Positions 16,944 through 25,009 of a stretch of 64,000 nucleotides of DNA are shown piece by piece. The stretch is from Ferruginibacter sp050611725. Lineage in GTDB: Bacteria > Bacteroidota > Bacteroidia > Chitinophagales > Chitinophagaceae. Position numbers and translations under genes: made by a program. The stretch covers positions 2,108,001-2,172,000 of the forward strand of contig NZ_JBODJB010000001.1 in the NCBI RefSeq assembly GCF_050611725.1, in the 5' to 3' direction. Position 1 is the stretch's first letter, and the number at the start of each line of letters is the position of its first letter. The notes beneath the pieces were generated by a model. The model was not told where the DNA came from. It worked only from the letters and a program-made list of their open reading frames with translations, and ran no database searches.

Positions 16944-17474
16944 TTATTTAACAGGTAGCATGTCTATCCAAAGCAATTCTGTTTCGTCGGGGTTAAATAC
17001 AAAATTGATCTGCACTATACCATTGCTATACTTATAACCGTTAGTGAAATAACATTTTTCAATAGTCCAAGATTCCAGTGCATTAGCCACTTCAGTTGCT
17101 GATAAAGAAGTACTGAGCTTTAAATTGTCTACCGTGATCGTGCCAGAAAATAATCTTTTCGTTTTATTATATGAATCATTTGCGCCTTGTTTATCGGAGT
17201 AAAAAATTTGCATTTCTATTACTTTTCCGCTGTCTGAAGTAGGTTCCCAAAAAATGATCCCTTTTTTTTCGTAATAGTGTACTCTGTTGACCCAGGTTGC
17301 ACCACTTTTCATGTGATCGGCTTTACCAAGCCCTTTTTTAAAATCACTCACTTTCCAGTCCAACGAAATTTTTACATTATCTATAAACATTCCCTTTTTG
17401 CTGATATTTATTCTTTGAGCAGAAATTAAAGTTGTTACAAACAAGAGAGTCAGGAGTGTGCTTATTTTTTTCAT
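16944..17474 (-). CDS. Exported protein of unknown function (176 aa)
   Basis: The frame opens earlier, but the ATG at 17474 (MKKISTLLTLLFVTTLISAQ) starts the signal peptide. The mature part reads INISKKGMFIDNVKISLDWKV, then VHYYEKKGIIFWEP and ALESWTIEKCYFTNGYKYSN. A repeated pattern of a reference value followed by a measured one suggests a two-layer beta fold. I do not assign a family with confidence. A terminator follows the stop. Confidence 0.65.
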   Translation of the reverse strand: MKKISTLLTLLFVTTLISAQRINISKKGMFIDNVKISLDWKVSDFKKGLGKADHMKSGATWVNRVHYYEKKGIIFWEPTSDSGKVIEMQIFYSDKQGANDSYNKTKRLFSGTITVDNLKLSTSLSATEVANALESWTIEKCYFTNGYKYSNGIVQINFVFNPDETELLWIDMLPVK

Positions 17475-17577
17475 TTTTGTAAGTTTAAGAGTGTTAAGAT
17501 AAAACAATAAAATAAGTATTCATAATGGTAGTTTTTTTTATGATTTCGTGAGATAAAATTCATTCATTATATTGAAA

Positions 17578-18168
17578 CTATTCTACTTTCTTGCCCGTTT
17601 TATCAATATAAAATTCTTGCCCATTTAATTTCACTAATGCTTTGCCATCATGGAAAGTGTAAATGTTGTCAAACTTATAGGGAGTTACACTTATCCCTTT
17701 TTTATTGATAATACACCACTTGCCCGATATTTTAAGCTGCACTCCGGCAAATCCATCAGAAAAATCTCTTGCATCATTAAATTTAAAAGGAATGACGGTC
17801 TGTCCCTTTTTATCAATATATCCGTAACCTTCCATGATGTGCATTGATACTTTTGCAACACCATCAGAAAAATCGTTAGCCAGTTGATATTGTATTGGTA
17901 TTACAACTTTTCCTTTTTTGTTTATATAGCCCCAAAGACCACCTACAAAATAATTGTCGTATTCCTCTTCCTCAGCACCGCCTAAATTAACCAAGGCCAT
18001 GCCTTCTTTAAAATCATATGCATAATCGTATTCAGCTTTGATAACAATGTTATCCGCCTCATCTTTAAAGCCATACCTGCCATTTTCGTCTTTGAAAGCA
18101 TTTAAGTTTTGTGCATCGATAAATGTAGTGCTAAAGCAAAGTAGCAACAATAAATAAGTTTTGAGCAT
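17578..18168 (-). CDS. WG-repeat exported protein
   Basis: ATG at 18168 with a signal peptide ending TFIDAQ. The mature 176 residues are made of WG repeats: NGRYGFKDE, GLWGYINKKGKVVIPIQYQ, GYGYIDKKGQTVIPFKF, GKWCIINKKGISVTPYKF and a last partial unit. Each repeat has a W/Y-G-Y/F-I/F-D/N-K-x-G core and then a beta-hairpin ending in YxxAxxFxDG. WG-repeat proteins probably mediate protein contacts; the function is undefined. Located in the periplasm or at the surface. Confidence 0.85.
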   Translation of the reverse strand: MLKTYLLLLLCFSTTFIDAQNLNAFKDENGRYGFKDEADNIVIKAEYDYAYDFKEGMALVNLGGAEEEEYDNYFVGGLWGYINKKGKVVIPIQYQLANDFSDGVAKVSMHIMEGYGYIDKKGQTVIPFKFNDARDFSDGFAGVQLKISGKWCIINKKGISVTPYKFDNIYTFHDGKALVKLNGQEFYIDKTGKKVE

Positions 18169-18521
18169 AGATGTAGGTTTAATGATTATAAATGGTACTA
18201 TTTAAATAGTGTAAAAGAAATTCTGGTTATAGTATTTTCGGTCAATTTGACGATGCAGTAAAAATAATAGTCTTATAACTTTTTGTGGGTAGTATAATAG
18301 TAGTATACCTATTGAGTATAATTCAGGCAAAAGCAGATCGTTTTAACATAGAATAACTGAGATATGCTGTTTAATCTTATATGAGATTGCTCCGTTTTCA
18401 ATAATATCCTTATTGTTGAGCGTGGTGGCATAGGATAAACAAAGGCATTTAACATTCACTTACCAATCTATACCTTATAGTCTCGGTTATTAAGCTCATA
18501 TTTACTCAAAATATATCTCCT
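18169..18521. other. Intergenic region between divergent genes
   Basis: 353 bp between divergent starts (WG-repeat gene and AraC-type regulator). It is AT-rich with no credible ORF on either strand. It must hold both promoters, but I see no clear match to the TTG / TAnnTTTG pattern and no strong inverted repeat. Confidence 0.5.
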
Positions 18522-19082
18522 ATGAAAATTTATATAAGAAATATGGCATGTGAAAGTTGTAAAGTGGTAGTAAAGGAAGCATTGGATGAACTCAAAATAC
18601 CGGCTTTAAAAATTGACTTAGGTGAAATTGAAACAAAGAAAGATATTACACTCGCTGATAAGAAGAGGCTAAACAGCAAAATAAAAAAAGCCGGATTAGA
18701 ATTGCTGGAGAAAAGGCAGGGAATATTAATTGAAAAGATCAGAAAAGAGATCATCAATTATATTTATGAATCAGAAGAGAAGCCTATAAAAAAATTCTCC
18801 GTTCTGTTAAGTGAAAAATTGAACCATAGTTATAGGTACCTCTCCAACTTTTTTTCTGAAGTAGAAGCAACTACTATTGAGCAATATATTATTGCGCTGA
18901 AAATTGAGCGAATAAAGGAATTGATATTGTTAGAAGAAGACGGCATTTCAGAAATAGCAGACAAATTACATTATAGCAGTGTGGCACATTTATCCAATCA
19001 GTTTAAAAAAGTAACAGGATTATCGCCATCACATTTTAAACGTTTGAAAAATAAAAGAAGATTAACCATACAGGAATTATAA
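18522..19082 (+). CDS. AraC-type regulator with N-terminal HMA-like domain
   Basis: ATG at 18522, 186 residues. Residues 1-65 look like a heavy-metal-associated (HMA) beta-alpha-beta-beta fold with MACESCKVVV; Cys10 and Cys13 form the CxxC. Residues about 85-185 are an AraC/XylS helix-turn-helix: IEQYIIALKIERIKELI, ISEIADKLHYSSVAHLSNQFKKVTG and LSPSHFKRLK. Most AraC regulators carry a cupin sensor instead. I infer a metal- or redox-sensing transcription factor. The transport gene it might control is not adjacent; the nearest neighbours are a WG-repeat protein and SRPBCC proteins. Confidence 0.88.
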   Translation: MKIYIRNMACESCKVVVKEALDELKIPALKIDLGEIETKKDITLADKKRLNSKIKKAGLELLEKRQGILIEKIRKEIINYIYESEEKPIKKFSVLLSEKLNHSYRYLSNFFSEVEATTIEQYIIALKIERIKELILLEEDGISEIADKLHYSSVAHLSNQFKKVTGLSPSHFKRLKNKRRLTIQEL

Positions 19083-19244
19083 TGGTTTATTATTTCCTAG
19101 TAAGGCTCTTGACTTGCGCTGGGGGGGCAGTGAAGAAAGAATATTGCGATAATTTAAAAGAAGGTCATGTTGTATACCCAGAGCCATAAACTCAGTATAA
19201 CACAGTTTTTTTTTTATTGAACACTGCAGATAGTTGAGCAATAA

Positions 19245-19703
19245 CTATTTTTCACAGATATCTTTCAACTTGTTGAGTGCTTTTGGATAGGTGTCGTTCA
19301 TATACTCTAAAAAATCTTCAGTGGTGTCTAATTCAACAGTAAGGGTTGTTGTACCATTGTTTTCTTCGAAGGTATAGTTTTCAAATCCGTTAGCCCATTT
19401 TTCTACTTCAGGTCCTTCTGTAATTTCGGTATCAGCTTTTAAAAGTCCGTAATGTTGAATGGAAACAAATTGGTTGGGAATGTTTTCTGCTATTCTGGAA
19501 ACCATGCCTCCTTTTTCTCCTTTATCATCTACTCCAACAAATAGCATTTTATTTCCTTTCTCCCAATTTCCTTCATAGGTAGATGTTGGGTTAAACAAAG
19601 CGGTCCATTGTTCATAAGTTGATTTATTATTAATGCCAAGCATATAATCGTATATCTTACTTGCCGGTGCATTGATACTTACTTGGAATTGTAACTTTTT
19701 CAT
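19245..19703 (-). CDS. SRPBCC domain protein (152 aa)
   Basis: ATG at 19703. The pattern MKKLQFQVSINAPASKIYDYML, then YEQWTALFNPTSTYEGNWEKGNKMLF, and the C-terminal helix TYPKALNKLKDIC match the START/AHSA1-like SRPBCC fold, which binds hydrophobic ligands in a deep cavity (cited in pieces). Cytoplasmic. Biological ligand unknown. A second SRPBCC gene lies at 20526-20987. Confidence 0.88.
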   Translation of the reverse strand: MKKLQFQVSINAPASKIYDYMLGINNKSTYEQWTALFNPTSTYEGNWEKGNKMLFVGVDDKGEKGGMVSRIAENIPNQFVSIQHYGLLKADTEITEGPEVEKWANGFENYTFEENNGTTTLTVELDTTEDFLEYMNDTYPKALNKLKDICEK

Positions 19704-19766
19704 AATATTCTTTCAAGAGGTTATTTTATGTAATTAGTTAGAAGTTATACCAAGATAAAATAAAAA

Positions 19767-19796
19767 ATCCTGAGTTACAAAATCATGATTCAGGAT
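19767..19796 (-). other. Terminator-like hairpin in a leader region (TCCTGAG family)
   Basis: ATCCTGA / TCAGGAT form a 7-bp stem with partial inner pairing; on the minus strand the stem is followed by TTTTTTATTTTA. It lies about 60 nt upstream of the SRPBCC start and downstream of no minus-strand gene, so it cannot be an ordinary gene-end terminator. It could be an attenuator or a displaced copy. Confidence 0.4.
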
Positions 19797-19902
19797 AGTG
19801 GAGGGGTGAGATTTCATTCATTGAAAATTTGTGGCAGATATAATTGTTTATTAAAATTCTTCAATTACTTTAGTGTATCATTCTTAATTTTCAAAACTTA
19901 AT

Positions 19903-20379
19903 ATGGATAACACTAACACCAACGAACAAACGCAAGACCAGATTGCTGATTATGCAGAAGAAATAAAAAAGATCAATATGGAGGGTTCGGAAAGGGTTGT
20001 AAAAAAAGCAAGAAATGCATTGTTCTGGACAGCCGGACTATTACTCTTGGGAGAGATATTATCTATTTTCCTAAACAAACTTGAAGTGGATGTAGTTTTG
20101 GTTGGGGTGATAGTAGTAGAAGTAGGTGCATTTATCGCATTGGCATTATTGACAAAAACAAAGCCATATACAGCTGTTGTTTCTGGTTTAATCCTTTTTA
20201 TAGGCATACAGTTATTGGCGGCGGTGGCATACGGCTATGCAGGTGGTATAGAGGGAGTACTTAAAACCTTGTCTAGTGGAATTATTGTCAAGGTAATCAT
20301 TCTCGTTAACCTTTTTCGTGCTATTGGTGATGCAAAAGAATTGCAACAAGAAAAAGAAAGATTGGCTGAGAATGTTTAG
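19903..20379 (+). CDS. Small integral membrane protein (158 aa)
   Basis: ATG at 19903. A hydrophilic N-terminus (about 40 residues, Gln/Asn/Glu-rich) is followed by four hydrophobic segments, near residues 43-58, 64-86, 92-115 and 122-142, and a charged tail KELQQEKERLAE. An inner-membrane protein is predicted, with both ends cytoplasmic. No catalytic or transport signature is visible. It is divergent from the SRPBCC gene. Confidence 0.75.
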   Translation: MDNTNTNEQTQDQIADYAEEIKKINMEGSERVVKKARNALFWTAGLLLLGEILSIFLNKLEVDVVLVGVIVVEVGAFIALALLTKTKPYTAVVSGLILFIGIQLLAAVAYGYAGGIEGVLKTLSSGIIVKVIILVNLFRAIGDAKELQQEKERLAENV

Positions 20380-20525
20380 CAAAAAAGTTGGATTTCTTCT
20401 TAGTTTGCCTTGGTTCCTGGCACACTAAATAGTTTTTTATTTTATTGTTACACTTTAAACTTTGCCGTTTCGTGTGTCAAGAGCAGGGACAGTGAGTGAA
20501 AGAACAACAGCGGCGAAAACAATTT

Positions 20526-20987
20526 TTACTTTTCTAGATGTGTCTTTAAATTTTCCAGACTTTGTAAAATATCTTTTCCGAGCATTTTCTGAAATATGCC
20601 TTTGAATAAGCTCATTGGAAATTTTGTCGGTCCTCTAAAATCCCAAATTACTTTCGTTTGGTTATCATCAAGCGGTTCTATGATAAATTTAGAAGTGCCT
20701 GTATTTTTCATTGGTCTTAAAAAAATCAGTTCATATTCTATCCTTGAGCCATCTATAATTTTTGTGATCTGCTGGCTGCCTGCACCAACACTTTTATCTT
20801 TACTATCCCATGAATAGATAAAGCCTACAGATCCGTCAGTTCCTTCTGATGATGTTTTCTTATTTGGATCTTTCATGTTCCAAACGCTAAAACTATCTTG
20901 ATTCCGGATGAATTTTAAAAATTGAAATACCTCTTGTTGCGGCTTATTGATTACGATAGATTTTTCAATGATCATTTCTTTTGCCAT
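20526..20987 (-). CDS. SRPBCC family protein (153 aa)
   Basis: The frame opens at 21041, but the ATG at 20987 (MAKEMIIEKSIVINKPQQEVF) matches the family start. The classical SRPBCC opening 'IVINKPQQEVFQFLKFI' is followed by SVWNMKDPN, GSQQITKIIDGSRIEYEL and a C-terminal amphipathic helix MLGKDILQSLENLKTHLEK. Polyketide-cyclase-like folds of this kind bind small hydrophobic molecules; no ligand can be named. A degenerate sequence related to one after the VOC gene follows the stop. Confidence 0.88.
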   Translation of the reverse strand: MAKEMIIEKSIVINKPQQEVFQFLKFIRNQDSFSVWNMKDPNKKTSSEGTDGSVGFIYSWDSKDKSVGAGSQQITKIIDGSRIEYELIFLRPMKNTGTSKFIIEPLDDNQTKVIWDFRGPTKFPMSLFKGIFQKMLGKDILQSLENLKTHLEK

Positions 20988-21183
20988 GGTAAAAAAAATT
21001 AAGTGTTGTCCTGTCAGGATTTGTAATGTATTCTCCCCCAAATATAATATTCTTTCTTTTGTCTTCGGCTTGATTCCCGAAAAAATGGGATAGCGCAGTT
21101 TTTACATTTGTTGTACACTAGGGATAACAGTGAAGGAGACCACCATTGCCAATACGATACTAGCAGTAGCCGTTCTTTTCTAC

Positions 21184-21540
21184 TTAAATGCTTTCTCCAA
21201 AAGTAAGTAAGTTGTTGTCTGGGTCAAGCATTGCAAATTCTTTTTGCCCCCAGGGTTTTGTTTGTAAATGTCCTTCCGGATGTATATTGTTATTGTTGTT
21301 CAACATTGACTGATAGATTGTTTCAATGTCGTTGGTACGAATATAAACTTGTCCATAATTTTCTTTTGGATCAAGCCCTTTGAATTCAAAAAAATGTATT
21401 TCTACATTATCTTTTTTAAGTAACAAATAGCCATCAAAGTCAGCTTTGCCAATGTCTGAAAAACCTAATTGTGTTAAATAAAATTCTCTTGTCGCAGCCT
21501 TGCTACGCATAGGGAGTTTTGGAATAATAGATGTAAGCAT
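21184..21540 (-). CDS. VOC family (glyoxalase/bleomycin-resistance-like) protein
   Basis: ATG at 21540, 118 residues, cytoplasmic. The beta-alpha-beta-beta-beta units of the vicinal oxygen chelate fold are visible: IIPKLPMRSKAATREFYLTQLGF, LLLKKDNVEIHFFEF, GQVYIRTNDIETIYQSM and GQKEFAMLDPDNNLLTFGES (cited as motifs). The last part is the typical 'E-F-x-x-x-D-P-D-G-N' end. Members bind or inactivate small molecules such as bleomycin; this one could be a resistance-like protein or a general VOC enzyme. Confidence 0.88.
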   Translation of the reverse strand: MLTSIIPKLPMRSKAATREFYLTQLGFSDIGKADFDGYLLLKKDNVEIHFFEFKGLDPKENYGQVYIRTNDIETIYQSMLNNNNNIHPEGHLQTKPWGQKEFAMLDPDNNLLTFGESI

Positions 21541-21709
21541 AATACTTTTTAAGGTCTTGTTGGTAAGAACAGCAACAAGCTAATTTAAAAAAAAATATCA
21601 GATTTTTCTTTGTGATCTTTTATGGTTTAGACTTCGGTCGTTGTTGAAAACACCAGATAATTTTCTTGAACACTATAGATGGCCGGGAATCAAAGCGAAC
21701 TGTTTAAAC

Positions 21710-22453
21710 TTATTGACAAGTATATCCTCCATCTGCAGCGATCAATGCACCTGTTATAAAAGAACTATCATCTGATAAAAGAAAACGAACGGTTTTGGCA
21801 ATCTCTTCAGGTTGACCAATACGGCCTAAAGGTTGAGCAGTATCCAGAGCAGTATATACTGCACTTGTTTCCTGGCCGGATCTATTTACAAACTGTTGAA
21901 CGGCATTATCGAGTAATGGTGTTTGAATGGTGCCAGGGCAAATACAATTCACCCGTATATTAAATGCAGCATAATCGATAGCTGTACTTTTAGTGAGTTG
22001 AGCCACAGCGCCTTTGGTCATACCATAAACAGAACTGCTGGCTTTGCCAACAAAAGCCTGATCGGAACCCATGAGTACAATACTTCCTTTTTGTTGTTGC
22101 TTCATGATAGGGATCACTGATTTTAATAAATAAAAAGTGCCCATCAAATTAATGCCCACCAACGATTCCAATTGCTCATAACTGGTGTCTTCGATATTGG
22201 CAAAAAGATGCCGGCCTGCATTGGTAAATAAAAAATCGATCCTTTTTTCTTTTTCATGGATCGTTTTAATTGCTTGTTCTACATTCAACGGGTTACTTAC
22301 ATCACACTGAATAAAATAGGGGTCAGGTTGTTTGGCTGGGGTATTGTCGAGGTTGTACACCAGGCTGCCTTCTTTTCTTAAGAGTTCAAGGGTGGCTTTG
22401 CCAATTCCCGAACTAGCACCGGTGATAATGGTAACCGTATTTTGCCATTGCAT
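21710..22453 (-). CDS. SDR family NAD(P)-dependent oxidoreductase
   Basis: ATG at 22453. Classical short-chain dehydrogenase/reductase of 247 residues. TGASSGIGKATLEL (TGxxxGxG dinucleotide loop) near residue 11, NAG near residue 78, the active-site Ser region GSDQAF and YGMTKGA (YxxxK) near residue 143, then ICPGTIQTPL and ITGALIAADGGYTC at the end. It oxidises or reduces an alcohol/ketone substrate that cannot be read from the sequence. A TCCTGAG hairpin lies about 50 nt ahead of the start. Confidence 0.93.
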   Translation of the reverse strand: MQWQNTVTIITGASSGIGKATLELLRKEGSLVYNLDNTPAKQPDPYFIQCDVSNPLNVEQAIKTIHEKEKRIDFLFTNAGRHLFANIEDTSYEQLESLVGINLMGTFYLLKSVIPIMKQQQKGSIVLMGSDQAFVGKASSSVYGMTKGAVAQLTKSTAIDYAAFNIRVNCICPGTIQTPLLDNAVQQFVNRSGQETSAVYTALDTAQPLGRIGQPEEIAKTVRFLLSDDSSFITGALIAADGGYTCQ

Positions 22454-22755
22454 ACGTTCGAATTTTTATTTAAGATATGAAAATATTGCTGCAACATAAA
22501 AATCCTGAGTTGCAAACTCAGGATAGCGGTATAATCAAATATACGGAACTCCTAATTACAAATTTTCTATCATCCGCTTCGATAAAAGCCCAATAAAGAA
22601 CTAAACGCACAAGAGTGCCCTTCGTCCCTCAGAGTAAACTGTGCCACCGCAGTCCAATAGCTCCCCAAAAGCCCGTCCCATAAACCCAATTTTGCTTAGC
22701 AAAAAATCCACTAAAATGAGCTACCTTCGCCAATCTTTAAAAGAGGAATCAGTAC
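22454..22755. other. Intergenic region upstream of lepA
   Basis: 302 bp between divergent SDR and lepA genes. It holds the TCCTGAG hairpin (22502-22524) and, close to lepA, TACCTTCG at 22722-22729, which resembles a -7 box of the TAnnTTTG type. No matching -33 box at proper spacing was found and no ORF is convincing. Confidence 0.4.
22502..22524 (-). other. Terminator-like hairpin upstream of the SDR gene (TCCTGAG family)
   Basis: Perfect 9-bp stem ATCCTGAGT / ACTCAGGAT with a TGCAA loop, followed on the minus strand by TTTTT. It is in the leader of the SDR gene and behind no minus-strand gene, so its role as a plain terminator is doubtful. Confidence 0.45.
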
Positions 22756-24546
22756 ATGAAGAACATCAGAAATTTTTGCATCATTGCACATATTGATCAC
22801 GGAAAAAGTACTCTTGCAGACAGGTTGTTGCAGTTTACCCATACCATCAGCGACAGGGATATGCAGGCGCAGGTATTGGATGATATGGACCTGGAAAGGG
22901 AAAAAGGGATTACCATTAAGAGCCATGCGATACAAATCAATTACCCATTGAACGGTACCGAATATGTGCTGAACCTGATCGATACTCCCGGCCATGTGGA
23001 TTTCAGTTATGAAGTGAGTCGTGCCCTTGCAGCATGTGAAGGAGCATTGCTTTTGGTGGATGCTACACAAGGTATTCAAGCACAGACTATCAGTAACTTA
23101 TACCTTGCAATTGAAAATAATTTAGAGATAATTCCTGTCATCAATAAGATCGATATGGATGGGGCAATGATACCTGAAGTAAAGGATCAGATCATTGAAC
23201 TGGTGGGTTGTAAAGAAGAAGAGATCTTGCTGGCGAGTGGTAAAAGTGGTATTGGTATCGAAGAAATTTTGAAGGCGATCATTGACCGCATTCCTGCTCC
23301 GGTGGGTGACCCTAATGCACCTTTGCAGGCTTTGATATTTGATAGTGTGTTCAACAGCTTTAGAGGCATCATTGTTTACTATAGAATTTTTAACGGCAGC
23401 ATTAAAAAAGGCGATAAGGTTAAATTTTTCAGTACCGATCAGGAATACGAAGCGGATGAAGTGGGCATTTTGAAACTGGGTATGGAGAGCAAACAATCTG
23501 TTCATTGCGGCGATGTGGGTTATATTATTACGGGTATTAAAAATGCCAAGGAAGTAAAAGTGGGTGATACGTTGACCACAGTTGCTAATCCTACCTTGAA
23601 ACGTATTGATGGTTTTGAAGATGTGAAGCCGATGGTATTTGCAGGGATCTTCCCGGTGGATACGGATAAGTTTGAAGAGCTTCGTGATTGTATGGAGAAA
23701 CTTCAACTGAATGATGCTTCATTAACTTTTGAATTAGAAACATCGCAGGCATTGGGCTTTGGTTTCCGTTGCGGATTCCTTGGCTTGCTGCACATGGAAA
23801 TTATACAGGAGCGTTTGGAGCGTGAGTTCAACCAAACGGTTATTACTACGGTACCGAACGTAAGCTTTATTGCGTATACGGTTAAGGGTGAGCGTGTGGA
23901 TGTACACAACCCTACAACATTACCTGACCCAACACGTACGGATAGAATTGAAGAACCTTTTATTAAAGCACAGATCATTACTAAGCCGGAATACATTGGT
24001 AATATCATGACGCTTTGTATCAACAAACGTGGTATGCTAACACATCAGGGCTATTTGAGTCCTACCCGTGTGGAGCTTAGTTTTGAAATGCCGTTGACAG
24101 AGATCGTTTTCGATTTCTATGATAAATTAAAATCTCAAACTCGTGGATATGCTTCGTTCGATTATCATCCGATTGGATTTAGAGAGAGTGATATTGTGCG
24201 TATGGACATCATGTTGAACGGCGAAAAAGTCGATGCACTGAGTGCATTGATACATCGCAGTCGCAGTCAGGAGTTTGGCAGAAAGCTTTGTGAGAAATTA
24301 AAAGAATTATTAACTCGTCAGCAATTCCAAATTGCTATACAGGCTGCAATCGGTGCTAAAGTTATTGCCCGTGAAAACATCAGCGCTATGCGTAAGGATG
24401 TTACTGCTAAATGTTATGGAGGTGATATCAGTCGTAAACGTAAACTCTTAGAGAAACAAAAAGAAGGGAAGAAGCGTATGAGACAGATCGGTAATGTGGA
24501 GATACCGCAGGAAGCGTTTCTTGCAGTACTTAAACTTGATGATTAA
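22756..24546 (+). CDS. lepA: Elongation factor 4 (LepA), ribosome-associated GTPase
   Basis: ATG at 22756, 596 residues, the normal length. GTPase motifs: AHIDHGKST (G1), the switch region with REKGITIKS, DTPGHVDF (G3), NKIDMDGA (G4) and a G5-type segment. Domains II, III and V of the EF-G fold follow, and the C-terminal LepA domain with GGDISRKRKLLEKQKEGKKRMRQIG is unmistakable. LepA acts on ribosomes in the cytoplasm, promoting back-translocation or initiation under ionic stress. It is followed by a repeat-flanked four-helix-bundle gene. Confidence 0.98.
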   Translation: MKNIRNFCIIAHIDHGKSTLADRLLQFTHTISDRDMQAQVLDDMDLEREKGITIKSHAIQINYPLNGTEYVLNLIDTPGHVDFSYEVSRALAACEGALLLVDATQGIQAQTISNLYLAIENNLEIIPVINKIDMDGAMIPEVKDQIIELVGCKEEEILLASGKSGIGIEEILKAIIDRIPAPVGDPNAPLQALIFDSVFNSFRGIIVYYRIFNGSIKKGDKVKFFSTDQEYEADEVGILKLGMESKQSVHCGDVGYIITGIKNAKEVKVGDTLTTVANPTLKRIDGFEDVKPMVFAGIFPVDTDKFEELRDCMEKLQLNDASLTFELETSQALGFGFRCGFLGLLHMEIIQERLEREFNQTVITTVPNVSFIAYTVKGERVDVHNPTTLPDPTRTDRIEEPFIKAQIITKPEYIGNIMTLCINKRGMLTHQGYLSPTRVELSFEMPLTEIVFDFYDKLKSQTRGYASFDYHPIGFRESDIVRMDIMLNGEKVDALSALIHRSRSQEFGRKLCEKLKELLTRQQFQIAIQAAIGAKVIARENISAMRKDVTAKCYGGDISRKRKLLEKQKEGKKRMRQIGNVEIPQEAFLAVLKLDD

Positions 24547-24552
24547 TTTTTT

Positions 24553-24588
24553 GATGTGCTGATATGCTGATGTGGTGATGTGCTGATT
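24553..24588. repeat. Octamer cluster left of the four-helix-bundle gene
   Basis: Four tandem 8-nt units, GATGTGCT, GATATGCT, GATGTGGT and GATGTGCT, then GATT. It lies just after lepA and before the four-helix-bundle gene. A related cluster in the opposite orientation is at 24977-25005. Confidence 0.75.
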
Positions 24589-24635
24589 GGATGCAACTTT
24601 TTTGATGGTTAAAGCGACTTGCTATTTAAAACAAA

Positions 24636-24989
24636 ATGCAGTCTGATAAACCTAATTTAATAGTTGATCTTTCATTTGAATTTGCATTGGCTATTATTAA
24701 ATATGCAGAATTACTTGATGTCAATCGCAAGTACATTATTTCCAAACAATTATTAAGATCGGGAACAAGTATTGGTGCTAGTATCAAGGAGGCACAATGT
24801 GCTGAGAGCAGAAATGATTTTATTCATAAAATGAAGATCGCTGCCAAAGAAGCTGAAGAAACGGAATATTGGTTATCGCTTTGCCAGTCATCTGAAGGTT
24901 ACCCTGATTGCCAAGCCCTTTCAAACAAATGCATTTCAATTAAAAAAATTCTTTCCAAAATAATAGCCTCTTCCAAATCAGCACATTAG
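24636..24989 (+). CDS. Four-helix-bundle protein (23S rRNA IVP-like)
   Basis: ATG at 24636, 117 residues. The sequence is helical throughout. The patterns ISKQLLRSGTSIGASIKEAQCAESRNDFIHKMKIAAKEAEETEYWL (read in parts) match the IVP / S23 four-helix-bundle family, named after proteins encoded in 23S rRNA intervening sequences. The biochemical role is unknown. The stop codon is inside the right octamer cluster, so the C-terminal KSAH is repeat-derived. Flanking inverted octamers suggest a small repeat-bounded cassette. Confidence 0.88.
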   Translation: MQSDKPNLIVDLSFEFALAIIKYAELLDVNRKYIISKQLLRSGTSIGASIKEAQCAESRNDFIHKMKIAAKEAEETEYWLSLCQSSEGYPDCQALSNKCISIKKILSKIIASSKSAH

Positions 24990-25005
24990 CACATAGGCAT
25001 ATCAG
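24977..25005. repeat. Octamer cluster right of the four-helix-bundle gene (inverted)
   Basis: The reverse complement reads GATATGCC, TATGTGCT, AATGTGCT, GAT, i.e. the same unit as at 24553-24588 but in opposite orientation. It overlaps the end of the four-helix-bundle CDS. Confidence 0.65.
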
Positions 25006-25009
25006 TAAA

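Noticed and set aside
22756..24026. Minus-strand open frames of 107-194 codons inside lepA
   Set aside because: They are shadows of the highly conserved lepA gene and have no recognisable sequence.
24553..24588. CRISPR array
   Set aside because: Units are 8 nt without spacers; the same holds for the heptamer clusters, so none is CRISPR.
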